From positions 1-32,624 of the forward strand of contig CAZMHF010000023.1 of NCBI GenBank assembly GCA_964566025.1: a stretch of DNA of 32,624 nt, read 5' to 3'. Positions 7,875-16,806 of the stretch are shown piece after piece. Every line of letters begins with the position of its first letter. Position 1 is the stretch's first letter. A program made the position numbers and the translations under genes. A model generated the notes under the pieces. That model ran no database searches, was not told the DNA's origin, and saw only the letters and a program-made list of their open reading frames with translations. Source of the DNA: RGIG8306 sp964566025. Its GTDB lineage: Bacteria; Bacillota; Clostridia; Lachnospirales; Lachnospiraceae.

Positions 7875-9710
7875 ATGGGAAAAATTATTGGTATTGATTT
7901 AGGAACAACAAATTCATGTGTTGCAGTTATGGAAGGTGGAAAACCAGTTGTTATTTCAAATGCAGAGGGTGTTAGAACAACACCATCCGTTGTAGCATTT
8001 ACAAAAACAGGCGAGCGTCTTGTTGGTGAACCAGCAAAACGTCAAGCAGTTACAAATTCAGAAAGAACAATTACATCCATTAAACGTCATATGGGAACAG
8101 ACTACAAAGTGACAATTGACGACCGCAAGTATTCAACGCAAGAAATTTCAGCGATGATTCTTCAAAAACTAAAAGCAGATGCAGAAAGCTATTTAGGTGA
8201 AAAAGTTGAGGAAGCAGTTATTACGGTTCCAGCATACTTTAATGATGCACAACGTCAAGCGACAAAAGATGCAGGAAAAATTGCTGGTCTTGAGGTAAAA
8301 AGAATTATCAACGAGCCTACGGCAGCAGCATTGGCGTATGGTCTTGACAATGAAAAAGAACAAACGGTTATGGTTTACGATTTAGGTGGTGGTACATTCG
8401 ACGTATCGATTATCGAAATCGGCGGTGGTGTAATCGAAGTATTGGCAACATCAGGTGACAACAACTTAGGTGGTGACGATTTTGATGAAAGAATCGCAAA
8501 ATGGATTATTAGTGAATTTAAAAATGTCGAAGGTATTGATTTATCAAATGACAAACAAGCGGTTCAACGTATTCGTGAAGCTGCAGAAAAAGCGAAAAAA
8601 GAATTATCATCAGCAACAACAACAAATATTAATTTGCCATTTATCACAGTTGCACAAGATGGAGCAAAAAATATTGACTTAAATATTTCAAGAGCTAAAT
8701 TTGTGGAGCTAACACAAGACTTAGTAGAAAGAACAGTAGCACCAGTTCAAAACGCATTAAGAGATGCTGGAATTAGCGCATCAGAGCTTAATAAAGTACT
8801 CTTAGTTGGTGGTTCGACAAGAATGATTTCTGTACAAGAAAAAGTTCGTCAACTAACAAATCAAGAGCCTTCCAAAACATTGAATCCAGATGAATGTGTT
8901 GCAATTGGTTCATCAATTCAAGGTGGAAAGCTTGCTGGTGAAAGCGGTGTAGGCGATATCCTATTACTAGATGTTACGCCATTATCACTTGCTATTGAAA
9001 CACTTGGAAATGTAGCAACTGTATTGATTCCAAGAAATACAACCATTCCAGCAAAGAAGAGCCAAATCTTCTCAACAGCAGCAGACAATCAAGAAGCAGT
9101 AGACATTCATATTACACAAGGTGAACGTCAATTCTCACGTGATAATAAAACACTTGGTAGATTCAAATTAGATGGAATCTTACCAGCAAAAAGAGGTATC
9201 CCTCAAATCGAAGTGACATTTGATATTGATGCAAATGGTATTGTAAATGTTTCCGCGAAGGATTTAGGAACAGGAAAAGAGCAAAATATCACAATTACTT
9301 CAAGCACCAATATGTCCGATAGCGATATCGAAAAAGCGGTAAAAGAAGCAGCTGAATTTGAAGCACAAGATAAAAAACGTAAAGAAGCAATTGATGCTTA
9401 CAATGATGCAGATTCCTTTATATTCCAAACAGAGAGAGCTCTTGAAGAAGTAGGCGACAAGTTAGATGAAAATGATAAAACGCAAGTTTTAGCAGATATT
9501 GAAGAATTAAAAGGCTTGCTTGCTAGCGTAACCCCTGATACAATGACAGAGGATCAAGTTGCACAAATCAATTCAAAGAAAGAACAATTGATGAACAATA
9601 CTAGCAACGTGTTCCAAAAAGTATATCAACAAAATGCACCAGATCAATCATCAGCACAGGATGCAGGATACCAAGATGATGTTGTAGATGGTGACTATAA
9701 AGAAATCTAA
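7875..9710 (+). CDS. dnaK: Chaperone protein DnaK (Hsp70)
   Basis: DnaK is the ATP-driven Hsp70 of the cytosol that binds exposed hydrophobic segments of client proteins. The 611-residue product begins with the phosphate-binding GIDLGTTNSCVAV, followed by the PAYFNDAQRQATKDAG, VYDLGGGTFDVSI and LLVGGSTRM signatures of the nucleotide-binding domain. The DVTPLSL stretch then leads into the substrate-binding domain. The C-terminal lid ends in an Asp-rich tail. The ~24-residue gap of Gram-positive DnaK proteins in the N-terminal domain is consistent with the short length. AGGAGG lies just before the ATG. It is expressed from the CIRCE promoter, 28 bases behind grpE. Confidence 0.98.
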   Translation: MGKIIGIDLGTTNSCVAVMEGGKPVVISNAEGVRTTPSVVAFTKTGERLVGEPAKRQAVTNSERTITSIKRHMGTDYKVTIDDRKYSTQEISAMILQKLKADAESYLGEKVEEAVITVPAYFNDAQRQATKDAGKIAGLEVKRIINEPTAAALAYGLDNEKEQTVMVYDLGGGTFDVSIIEIGGGVIEVLATSGDNNLGGDDFDERIAKWIISEFKNVEGIDLSNDKQAVQRIREAAEKAKKELSSATTTNINLPFITVAQDGAKNIDLNISRAKFVELTQDLVERTVAPVQNALRDAGISASELNKVLLVGGSTRMISVQEKVRQLTNQEPSKTLNPDECVAIGSSIQGGKLAGESGVGDILLLDVTPLSLAIETLGNVATVLIPRNTTIPAKKSQIFSTAADNQEAVDIHITQGERQFSRDNKTLGRFKLDGILPAKRGIPQIEVTFDIDANGIVNVSAKDLGTGKEQNITITSSTNMSDSDIEKAVKEAAEFEAQDKKRKEAIDAYNDADSFIFQTERALEEVGDKLDENDKTQVLADIEELKGLLASVTPDTMTEDQVAQINSKKEQLMNNTSNVFQKVYQQNAPDQSSAQDAGYQDDVVDGDYKEI

Positions 9711-9725
9711 TAAAAGGGGCTCCAA

Positions 9726-10853
9726 ATGGCAGCAAAAAGAGATTATTATGAAGTGTTAGGCGTTGACAGAAGTGCTGACGATCCTACAATCAAAAAAGCA
9801 TATCGACAGTTGGCCAAAAAATATCATCCGGATGTAAATCCGGGTGAGGCAGCCGCTGACAAATTCAAAGAAGCCTCGGAGGCATATTCCATTTTGTCTG
9901 ATGCGACAAAGCGAAAACAGTATGATCAATATGGTCACGCTGCATTTGAAAATGGAGGTGGCCCAGAAGGCGGCTTTGATTTTAGTGGAATGGATATGGG
10001 TGATATTTTCGGCGATATCTTTGGCGATATTTTTGGTGGTGGACGACGTCGCCCTAACAATGGTCCAGCAAGAGGTCAAAGTATTCAAACCTCGATTCGC
10101 ATTTCATTTGAAGAGGCTATCTTTGGTACGGAGAGAGAACTTGATTTGATGCTAAAGGAGACGTGTACATCGTGCAATGGTTCTGGTGCAAAGCAAGGTA
10201 CAACACCAGTGACGTGTACAAAGTGTAACGGTCAAGGAAAAATTAAAACAACCGTACAATCCTTCTTAGGACCAATGTCACAAGTTGCTACATGTCCAGA
10301 TTGTCATGGTGCCGGTAAGATTATAAAAGAGCGTTGTACGTTTTGTAACGGTTCTGGTTATACAAAGGCACGCAAGAAGATTCAAGTGAGTGTTCCAGCG
10401 GGCATTGATAATGGCCAAAGCATTCGTATTCGAGGAAAAGGAGAACCAGGATTTAATGGTGGCGAGCGAGGCGATTTATTGGTCGAAGTGCTTGTATCCA
10501 ATCATCCAATCTTCAAGCGACAAAATGAAAATATATTCTCAACTGTCCCAATTGATTTTGTAACAGCAACACTTGGTGGGCCAGTTCGAATTCAGACAGT
10601 TGATGGTATGGTTGAACAAAATATAAAAGCAGGAACACAAACGGATGCGAAAATCCGTTTATCAAATAAAGGTGTTCCTCGATTAAGCAATAGCTCACAA
10701 CGTGGTGACCATTATGTTACACTTGTTGTACAAGTGCCAACAAAGCTAACAGATGAGCAAAAAGAGCTATTAAGGTCATATCAAGCGACGTTTGGTAGTA
10801 CACCAACGCCTTCATCAAAGGAAACGAAAAAGAAAAAAGGAATTTTTAAATAA
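9726..10853 (+). CDS. dnaJ: Chaperone protein DnaJ (Hsp40)
   Basis: DnaJ stimulates DnaK ATPase and delivers substrates. The 375-residue protein has all parts of a class I Hsp40. The N-terminal J domain has the HPD motif in KKYHPDVNPG. A Gly/Phe region carries three tandem GDIF units, and the zinc region has four CxxCxGxG motifs (CTSCNGSG, CTKCNGQG, CPDCHGAG, CTFCNGSG). The C-terminal substrate-binding domain follows and ends in a Lys-rich tail. A GGGG-type ribosome site precedes the ATG, 15 bases after dnaK. It is the last gene of the operon, closed by a strong terminator. Confidence 0.98.
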   Translation: MAAKRDYYEVLGVDRSADDPTIKKAYRQLAKKYHPDVNPGEAAADKFKEASEAYSILSDATKRKQYDQYGHAAFENGGGPEGGFDFSGMDMGDIFGDIFGDIFGGGRRRPNNGPARGQSIQTSIRISFEEAIFGTERELDLMLKETCTSCNGSGAKQGTTPVTCTKCNGQGKIKTTVQSFLGPMSQVATCPDCHGAGKIIKERCTFCNGSGYTKARKKIQVSVPAGIDNGQSIRIRGKGEPGFNGGERGDLLVEVLVSNHPIFKRQNENIFSTVPIDFVTATLGGPVRIQTVDGMVEQNIKAGTQTDAKIRLSNKGVPRLSNSSQRGDHYVTLVVQVPTKLTDEQKELLRSYQATFGSTPTPSSKETKKKKGIFK

Positions 10854-10857
10854 CCAG

Positions 10858-10894
10858 AAGTCTATTCATATTAATTTGTGAATAGACTTTTTTT
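10858..10894 (+). terminator. Intrinsic terminator of hrcA-dnaJ operon
   Basis: AAGTCTATTCA (10858-10868) pairs perfectly with TGAATAGACTT (10879-10889) over 11 bp around a 10-base loop. A run of T reaches 10894. It sits 5 bases after the dnaJ stop codon. Confidence 0.92.
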
Positions 10895-10953
10895 CATGAT
10901 AATAGTAGAATGAAAGTGAACGCAATCTGTGGGCAAATATAATCAAAATGTGA

Positions 10954-10982
10954 TTAGCCGAAAAAACCGAATGAAGTATAAT
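10954..10982 (+). promoter_or_regulatory. Predicted promoter of uronate genes
   Basis: A perfect TATAAT (10977-10982) is paired with a poor -35 (TTAGCC, 10954-10959) at 17 bases. The weak -35 suggests either activator dependence or a modest promoter. No clear operator repeat is visible in 10895-11013. Confidence 0.45.
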
Positions 10983-11013
10983 TTTAGTATGAAATCAATA
11001 AACGAGGTGAAAA

Positions 11014-11838
11014 ATGAGCGAGATTTTAAATTTGATTGAACAATACGGCATTATCCCTGTTGTCGTAATTGATGATGTAGAGGATGCAGTTCCATTAGCA
11101 AGAGCGCTTTGTGATGGCGGTTTAGCTTGTGCAGAGGTAACATTTCGGACGGCTGCGGCAAAGGAATCGATTCGAAAAATGAGCGAAGCATTTCCTCATA
11201 TGCTGATCGGAGCGGGGACGGTGCTTACAACAAAACAAGTTGATGAAGCAGTAGAGGCAGGAGCCAAATTTATTGTTAGCCCAGGGCTTAACCCTAATGT
11301 TGTATCATACTGTGTCAAAAAGAATATATTGATTATTCCAGGTTGTGCGAATCCGAGTGATATTGAGATAGCCTTGTCTTTGGGACTTTCTGTTGTGAAG
11401 TTCTTTCCAGCAGAAGCAGCGGGCGGTCTGGCGATGATTAAGGCGATGGCTGCGCCATATACGAATGTACGTTTTATGCCAACAGGAGGAATTAGCGAAA
11501 AAAATCTAAATGCTTATTTGGCATTTGATAAAATTGTTGCATGTGGCGGAAGCTGGATGGTAAATGGTGCTTTTATAAAGGAAGGTGATTTTGAGAAAAT
11601 TACTCTCAAAACACAAGAAGCAATTGAGCTTATGCTAGGGTTTGAGATTGCTTTACTAAACAAACCTTTGGACGATGCGCTAGTCGTTAAAACAAATTCC
11701 ATCGAACGAGCGATTTTCTATTTAGAAAAGAAAGGCTATACGATTTGCTCTGAAAGTGGTGTTATGCAAAAAGGCAAATATGCTACAATAACAGTGGAAT
11801 CATCAAACGGACTCACCATAAAATTAATAAGAAAGTAG
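11014..11838 (+). CDS. eda: KDPG/KHG aldolase with shortened C-terminal VOC-like extension
   Basis: The enzyme splits 2-keto-3-deoxy-6-phosphogluconate to pyruvate and glyceraldehyde 3-phosphate, and may also cleave 4-hydroxy-2-oxoglutarate. Residues 1-205 are a complete class I aldolase barrel: Glu41 in the EVTFRT strand, the GAGTVLT loop, the Schiff-base Lys129 in VVKFFPAE, and PTGGI at 156-160. The protein is 274 residues, about 65 longer than a normal KDPG aldolase. The extension (about 208-274) contains TNSIERAIFYLEKKG. From memory, this matches the end of a glyoxalase/VOC-like domain attached to some clostridial KDPG aldolases, here much shortened. Ten bases separate it from kdgK, so the pair works in sequence. 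Confidence 0.92.
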   Translation: MSEILNLIEQYGIIPVVVIDDVEDAVPLARALCDGGLACAEVTFRTAAAKESIRKMSEAFPHMLIGAGTVLTTKQVDEAVEAGAKFIVSPGLNPNVVSYCVKKNILIIPGCANPSDIEIALSLGLSVVKFFPAEAAGGLAMIKAMAAPYTNVRFMPTGGISEKNLNAYLAFDKIVACGGSWMVNGAFIKEGDFEKITLKTQEAIELMLGFEIALLNKPLDDALVVKTNSIERAIFYLEKKGYTICSESGVMQKGKYATITVESSNGLTIKLIRK

Positions 11839-11847
11839 GAATAAAAA

Positions 11848-12867
11848 ATGAAAGTAGTTACATTTGGCGAATTAATGTTGCGTTTAGCACCAGAAGGATA
11901 TAATCGTTTTGTGCAAGCAGATAAATATGGGGCAACCTTTGGCGGAGGAGAAGCAAATGTTGCTGTTTCCTTGTCCAATTTTGGTTTAGATGCGCACTTT
12001 GTAAGTAAGTTACCCTCTCATGAAATCGGACAAGCGGCGGTAAATGCGATTCAAAAATATGGTGTATCGTCCAAATTTATTGCTCGTGGAGGAGCTCGTG
12101 TTGGCATCTATTATTTAGAAAAAGGTGCTTCACAAAGACCATCAAAAGTTATTTATGATCGTGCAGGCTCTTCGATTGCGACAGCGACTAAACATGATTT
12201 TGACTGGGAAAGCATTTTTGAGGATGCAAGGTGGTTTCATTTTACGGGCATTACTCCAGCACTTAGTGATGAATTGGCTGAAATTATATTAGAAGCATGT
12301 AAAGTGGCAAAAGAAAAAGGTGTGATGATTTCCTGCGACCTAAATTATCGAAACAAGCTATGGTCAAAAGAAAAAGCAGGGCAAGTGATGAGTAAGCTTT
12401 GCGAATACGTAGATGTATGTATTGCGAATGAAGAAGACGCTTATGATGTGTTTGGTATCAAGGCTGATAACACTGACGTAACATCAGGTCAAGTAAATCA
12501 CGAAGGATACAAGGCAGTTGCCACAGAATTGGCAAAACGGTTTGGTTTTAAGCAAGTAGCCATTACACTTCGTGAATCCATTTCGGCAAATGACAATCTC
12601 TGGTCAGCAATGTTGTATGATTTGGAAAACTTCTATTTCAGCAAAAAGTATACGATGCATATTGTCGATCGCGTTGGCGGCGGTGATAGCTTTGGTGCAG
12701 GATTGATTTATTCATTGTTGAACAAAAAAAATGCACAGGATGCAATCGAATTTGCAGTAGCCGCTTCTTGCCTAAAGCACTCAATCGAGGGTGATTTCAA
12801 TTTAGTTAATGTAGATGAAGTGGAGAAATTGGCAAAAGGTGATGCGTCTGGACGCGTACAAAGATAG
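11848..12867 (+). CDS. kdgK: 2-keto-3-deoxygluconate kinase (PfkB family)
   Basis: This 339-residue sugar kinase most likely phosphorylates 2-keto-3-deoxygluconate to KDPG, the substrate of the aldolase encoded just upstream. The N-terminal FGGGEANVAVSLSNFG is the ribokinase-family sugar-binding segment. DRVGGGDSFGAGL near the C-terminus is PfkB signature 2, with the catalytic Asp in GGDS. Membership of PfkB is certain. The substrate is inferred from its position between eda and the uronate isomerase gene; other hexose or keto-sugar acids cannot be excluded from sequence alone. AGGAAT precedes the ATG. Confidence 0.9.
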   Translation: MKVVTFGELMLRLAPEGYNRFVQADKYGATFGGGEANVAVSLSNFGLDAHFVSKLPSHEIGQAAVNAIQKYGVSSKFIARGGARVGIYYLEKGASQRPSKVIYDRAGSSIATATKHDFDWESIFEDARWFHFTGITPALSDELAEIILEACKVAKEKGVMISCDLNYRNKLWSKEKAGQVMSKLCEYVDVCIANEEDAYDVFGIKADNTDVTSGQVNHEGYKAVATELAKRFGFKQVAITLRESISANDNLWSAMLYDLENFYFSKKYTMHIVDRVGGGDSFGAGLIYSLLNKKNAQDAIEFAVAASCLKHSIEGDFNLVNVDEVEKLAKGDASGRVQR

Positions 12868-12876
12868 GAAAAAACG

Positions 12877-14274
12877 ATGAAATCATTTTTAGATGAAAAT
12901 TTTTTATTGAATAATAAAACGGGGCAATTGTTATATCATAATATTGCAAGTAAGCAACCAATTATCGATTATCATTGCCATATTAACCCGCAGGAAATTG
13001 CAATGGATCGCACCTTTGAGAATATCACACAACTTTGGCTTGGTGGAGACCATTATAAATGGCGTCTTATGCGTGCAGATGGCGTGGATGAATCATTAAT
13101 TACAGGCGATGCACCAGATAAGGACAAGTTCTTTGCATGGGTTCACACTTTACAAAAAGCAATTGGAAATCCATTATATCATTGGAGTCATTTGGAGTTA
13201 AAACGCTATTTCAACTATGATGGTGTTTTGTGTGATGAAACAGCAAATGAAGTGTGGGAATTGACAAAGCGTATTTGCCAAGCTGGTCAAATTAGTGCCA
13301 GAAAATTGATGATCCAATCAAATGTCGAGTTGATTTGCACAACAGATGATCCGATAGATGATTTAAGATGGCACAAGCAAATCAAAGAAGATGATACATT
13401 TACGATAGCGGTTCTTCCTACATGGAGGCCAGATCGAGCAATGAATTTAGAAATGGATGATTATCTTGATTATGTTCATCAGCTTGAATTGCTTACGCAA
13501 AGTCACATAAATAATTATGCAGATTTGATGGAGGCATTGCGCAAGCGTATCACCTATTTTGATGAATTAGGCTGTGTCATTAGTGACCATGGCCCAGCGC
13601 ACGTATATGCTGAAACCGTTAGTGATCAAGAAGTTTTTAATATTTTTGAAAAGCGTATAAATGGCAAATGCCTAGATACAGACGAAATCGAGCAATTTAA
13701 AAGCAGAATACTATACGATTTAACACAGGAGTACCATCTGAGAGGATGGGTGGTACAATTGCATTATAATTGTTTGCGCAATAATAACACAAATATGCAT
13801 AAAACAATCGGAGCCGATACGGGATTTGATGCAATCAATGATATTTCCGATGCGAAATGCCTATCACGCTTTTTGGATAACCTGGCGAAAGAAGGGCGAC
13901 TACCCAAAATGATTGTGTATAGCCTTAATGCAAAGGATAATGATATGATTGATTCAATCCTTGCTTGCTTTCAAGACGGATCAACAAAAGGGAAAATGCA
14001 GCATGGTTCGGCATGGTGGTTTAATGACCATAAAAATGGAATGAATGCACATCTAGAATCACTTGCGCAAAATGGTTTGTTGGCAAATTTCATTGGTATG
14101 CTAACCGATTCTCGAAGTTTTCTTTCCTACACACGTCATGAATACTTTAGAAGGATTTTGTGCAATAAAATTGGTGAATGGGTTGAGAACGGTGAATATC
14201 CATTCCACGAAAGATTATTAGAAGAGCTAGTGGTTGCGATTTGCTATCAAAATGCAAAGGAGTATCCTGTTTGA
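12877..14274 (+). CDS. uxaC: Glucuronate (uronate) isomerase
   Basis: UxaC isomerises D-glucuronate to D-fructuronate and D-galacturonate to D-tagaturonate, the entry step of uronate breakdown. The 465-residue length is typical. The N-terminal IIDYHCHINPQEIA carries the paired His metal-type ligands of this amidohydrolase-like fold. Conserved segments such as LCTTDDP-type (ICTTDDPIDDL), VLPTWRPD and the C-terminal RHEYFRRILC are present. It is the third gene of eda-kdgK-uxaC with 9 bases after kdgK. The reductase and dehydratase (uxaB/uxuB, uxaA/uxuA) needed between UxaC and KdgK are not in this window. No clear terminator follows. Confidence 0.95.
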   Translation: MKSFLDENFLLNNKTGQLLYHNIASKQPIIDYHCHINPQEIAMDRTFENITQLWLGGDHYKWRLMRADGVDESLITGDAPDKDKFFAWVHTLQKAIGNPLYHWSHLELKRYFNYDGVLCDETANEVWELTKRICQAGQISARKLMIQSNVELICTTDDPIDDLRWHKQIKEDDTFTIAVLPTWRPDRAMNLEMDDYLDYVHQLELLTQSHINNYADLMEALRKRITYFDELGCVISDHGPAHVYAETVSDQEVFNIFEKRINGKCLDTDEIEQFKSRILYDLTQEYHLRGWVVQLHYNCLRNNNTNMHKTIGADTGFDAINDISDAKCLSRFLDNLAKEGRLPKMIVYSLNAKDNDMIDSILACFQDGSTKGKMQHGSAWWFNDHKNGMNAHLESLAQNGLLANFIGMLTDSRSFLSYTRHEYFRRILCNKIGEWVENGEYPFHERLLEELVVAICYQNAKEYPV

Positions 14275-14362
14275 CCCTTGCTATAAAGTTCTCCACTCTT
14301 ATATTATTTGATAATGCGCATAGTACAAAAGTAAATGTAACAAGAAAAAACGTTCATTCCTC

Positions 14363-14391
14363 TTGACAAATCAAATGTCTTTGCCTATTCT
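14363..14391 (+). promoter_or_regulatory. Promoter of the cysE T-box transcript
   Basis: A consensus TTGACA (14363-14368) and TATTCT (14386-14391) are separated by exactly 17 bases. Transcription should start near 14398, just before the T-box stem I. The preceding stretch 14275-14362 holds nothing else that I can identify. Confidence 0.75.
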
Positions 14392-14397
14392 ATAGAT

Positions 14398-14644
14398 ATA
14401 TAGTAAACAGCAAGGAATGGAAAGAGTAGTGGTTTGATCGCAACAGAGAGTGATTGTCAAGGGCTGAAAACAATCATTGCAGTAGAAAATTACGAAGTGC
14501 ATCCAGGAGCTGATTAGGTGAAAAAGAGTAGTCTAATCCGAGTAGAGCGCGTTAAGTGACAAAAGGGACTTTGGTCTAAAGAAGAGTGGAACCGCGATGA
14601 TACGCCTCTTAAATACAATGAAAATTGTGTTTAAGAGGTTTTTT
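14398..14644 (+). ncRNA. T-box riboswitch, probably tRNA-Cys specific
   Basis: The 392 bases between uxaC and cysE contain a T-box leader. The T-box motif AGTGGAACCGCG is at 14585-14596, followed by a strong terminator. The likely specifier is TGC (14498-14500, within GAAGTGCATCC), which is a Cys codon. The base after TGG in the T-box bulge is A, which would pair with the U73 discriminator of tRNA-Cys. This independently supports Cys specificity. Uncharged tRNA-Cys should stabilise the antiterminator and switch on cysE and cysS. The exact stem I folding was not computed; another TGC at 14478-14480 is less well placed. Confidence 0.9.
14605..14644 (+). terminator. T-box-controlled terminator
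   Basis: CCTCTTAAATACAAT (14605-14619) pairs with ATTGTGTTTAAGAGG (14624-14638) around GAAA, with one T-G position, and is followed by six T. It starts 8 bases after the T-box motif, as needed for exclusive terminator/antiterminator folding. Confidence 0.93.
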
Positions 14645-14666
14645 GATTTGGAAGGAGATAACGTTT

Positions 14667-15344
14667 ATGTGGAAGTATATAAAAGATGAGATTAGCGTTG
14701 TTAGAGAAAGAGATCCAGCGATTAAATCCGATAAAGAAGTGATATTATATGCGAGTTTTTGGGCGATTTTACATTATCGTCTTGCGCACAAACTATATAA
14801 AAAGAAAAATTATTTTCTAGCTAGATGGATTTCGCAGAGGGCTGTCAGAAAAACAGGAATTGAAATTCATCCAGGTGCCACAATTGGCAAAGGACTGTTT
14901 ATTGACCATGGAATGGGTGTTGTGATTGGCGAAACAACCATTATCGGAGACAATGTGACCTTGTATCAAGGTGTTACATTAGGTGGAACAGGAAAAGAAA
15001 CAGAAAAAAGGCATCCAACAATATGTGACAATGTGATGGTGAGTGCAGGAGCAAAAATTCTTGGATCATTTACAGTTGGTGCAAATTCAAAAATTGGTGC
15101 AGGAAGTGTTGTGCTAGAGGAAGTGCCACCAAATTCAACGGTTGTTGGTGTGCCAGGTAGAATTGTAAAAAGAGATAATGAAAGTATTCCTCGTCAAAGC
15201 TTGGATCACGTTCATATGCCGAATCCAAACTTGTTAGATATCAATGAGCTAAAAGAAAATTATTGTGCCTTGAAATCAGAGATGGAGTTGTTTAAACGCC
15301 AAAGTAAGGCAATCGTTGCAAAACGAAGCGAAAACGATGGATGA
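14667..15344 (+). CDS. cysE: Serine O-acetyltransferase
   Basis: CysE makes O-acetylserine from serine and acetyl-CoA, the committed step of cysteine synthesis. An N-terminal helical part is followed by left-handed beta-helix hexapeptide repeats: IHPGATIGKGLFIDHGMGVVIG with the catalytic His/Asp pair, then TTIIGDNVTLYQGVTLGGTG and later turns. The open frame begins at 14625 inside the terminator. I choose ATG 14667 because AAGGAGAT lies right before it and MWKYIKDEI matches the family N-terminus, giving 225 residues. Transcription is controlled by the T-box directly upstream. The gene is followed by cysS. The C-terminus after the repeats is longer than in minimal forms and may carry cysteine feedback. 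Confidence 0.96.
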   Translation: MWKYIKDEISVVRERDPAIKSDKEVILYASFWAILHYRLAHKLYKKKNYFLARWISQRAVRKTGIEIHPGATIGKGLFIDHGMGVVIGETTIIGDNVTLYQGVTLGGTGKETEKRHPTICDNVMVSAGAKILGSFTVGANSKIGAGSVVLEEVPPNSTVVGVPGRIVKRDNESIPRQSLDHVHMPNPNLLDINELKENYCALKSEMELFKRQSKAIVAKRSENDG

Positions 15345-15396
15345 AACAAACTGAATTTTAAATGCCCATTTGAAGAAAGAAAATTGGAGAGAAATC

Positions 15397-16806
15397 ATGA
15401 TTAAAATTTATAATACCCTTTCAAAGAAGAACGAAGAACTAGTCCCATTAGAAGAAGGAAAAGTCAGCATGTATGTATGCGGCCCGACAGTTTATAATTA
15501 CATTCATATCGGAAATGCACGTCCGATGATTGTTTTTGATAGTTTTCGTCGTTTTTTAGAATACAAAGGTTATGATGTCAACTATGTAAGTAATTTCACA
15601 GATGTAGATGATAAGATTATTAAAAAAGCAAACGAGGACGGTATTACATCAGAGGAAGTAGCGAAATTCTTTATTGAAGCTTGTAAAAAGGATATGAAAA
15701 GTCTTAACGTAAAGGAAGCAACAACTCATCCATTAGCGACAAAAGAAATTGATGGAATGATTGAAACGATACAAATTCTGATGGATAAAGGCTATGCGTA
15801 TGAAAAAAATGGAACTGTCTATTTTAGAACACGTCTTTTTGAAGAATACGGAAAGCTTTCGCATAAAAATTTAGATGATTTGCAATCTGGAAATCGTACA
15901 TTGCTTGTAAGTGGTGAAAGTGAAAAAGAAGATACCAATGATTTTGTTCTTTGGAAACCGAAAAAAGAAAATGAGCCATATTGGGAATCGCCATGGGGAA
16001 AAGGCCGTCCAGGATGGCATATTGAATGTTCCGTTATGGCTAAAAAATATATTGGCGATAGCATTGATATTCATGCAGGTGGTGAGGATTTAATTTTCCC
16101 ACACCACGAAAATGAAATTGCTCAAAGCGAAGCAGCAAATGGTGTAGAATTTGCAAAGTACTGGATGCATAATGCGTTCTTAAACATTGACAACAAAAAA
16201 ATGAGCAAATCTCTAGGGAATTTCTTGTTAGTGCACGAAATTACGAAACAATTTGATCCACAAGTGTTGCGTTTCTTTATGTTAAGTGCCCATTATCGTA
16301 GCCAATTGAATTTTAGCGAAGAGCTTATGCAAGCAGCAAAAAATAGTTTTGAACGCATAAAGACAGCGATTATGCGAATTGATAATTTATTGCCACATTT
16401 AAAAGAGGCGGAACTAAATGCAGATGAAAAACAAGCGATTTTTGATATTGATAAGCTGAAATTTTCTTATGAGGAGGCACTATCTGATGACTTCAACACA
16501 GCAGATGCCATTTCGTTTATCTTTGAGATTGTTAAAATATCCAATATCTTTGTTAATGAAAACGCATCAAAAGCATTTGCCGAGCGCGTAAAGGACACGA
16601 TTATTTCACTATGCGATATTTTGGGATTAACAGTTGAAGATGTGGAAGAGGATTTAGCCCCTGAGATTGAGCGATTGATTGAAGAGCGAACAAATGCAAA
16701 GAAAAATCGTGATTTTTCACGAGCAGATGAGATTCGTGATTTGTTATTGAGTAAAGGGATTGTTTTAGAAGATACAAGACAAGGTGTGACATGGAAGAAA
16801 ATTTAA
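15397..16806 (+). CDS. cysS: Cysteinyl-tRNA synthetase
   Basis: CysRS charges tRNA-Cys with cysteine. It is a class I synthetase: CGPTVYNYIHIGNARP contains a zinc-ligand Cys28 and the HIGN form of HIGH. GWHIECSVMA and FPHHENE supply further zinc ligands, and KKMSKS is the second ATP motif. The frame opens earlier at 15370, but a GGAG at 15386-15389 and the family's N-terminus favour ATG 15397, for 469 residues. It lies in the T-box transcript behind cysE, so synthesis and charging of cysteine are induced together. Its last 16 bases overlap mrnC. Confidence 0.97.
   Translation: MIKIYNTLSKKNEELVPLEEGKVSMYVCGPTVYNYIHIGNARPMIVFDSFRRFLEYKGYDVNYVSNFTDVDDKIIKKANEDGITSEEVAKFFIEACKKDMKSLNVKEATTHPLATKEIDGMIETIQILMDKGYAYEKNGTVYFRTRLFEEYGKLSHKNLDDLQSGNRTLLVSGESEKEDTNDFVLWKPKKENEPYWESPWGKGRPGWHIECSVMAKKYIGDSIDIHAGGEDLIFPHHENEIAQSEAANGVEFAKYWMHNAFLNIDNKKMSKSLGNFLLVHEITKQFDPQVLRFFMLSAHYRSQLNFSEELMQAAKNSFERIKTAIMRIDNLLPHLKEAELNADEKQAIFDIDKLKFSYEEALSDDFNTADAISFIFEIVKISNIFVNENASKAFAERVKDTIISLCDILGLTVEDVEEDLAPEIERLIEERTNAKKNRDFSRADEIRDLLLSKGIVLEDTRQGVTWKKI

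Noticed and set aside
9994..10042. Tandem repeat in dnaJ
   Set aside because: It encodes the GDIF units of the normal Gly/Phe linker and is explained by the protein.
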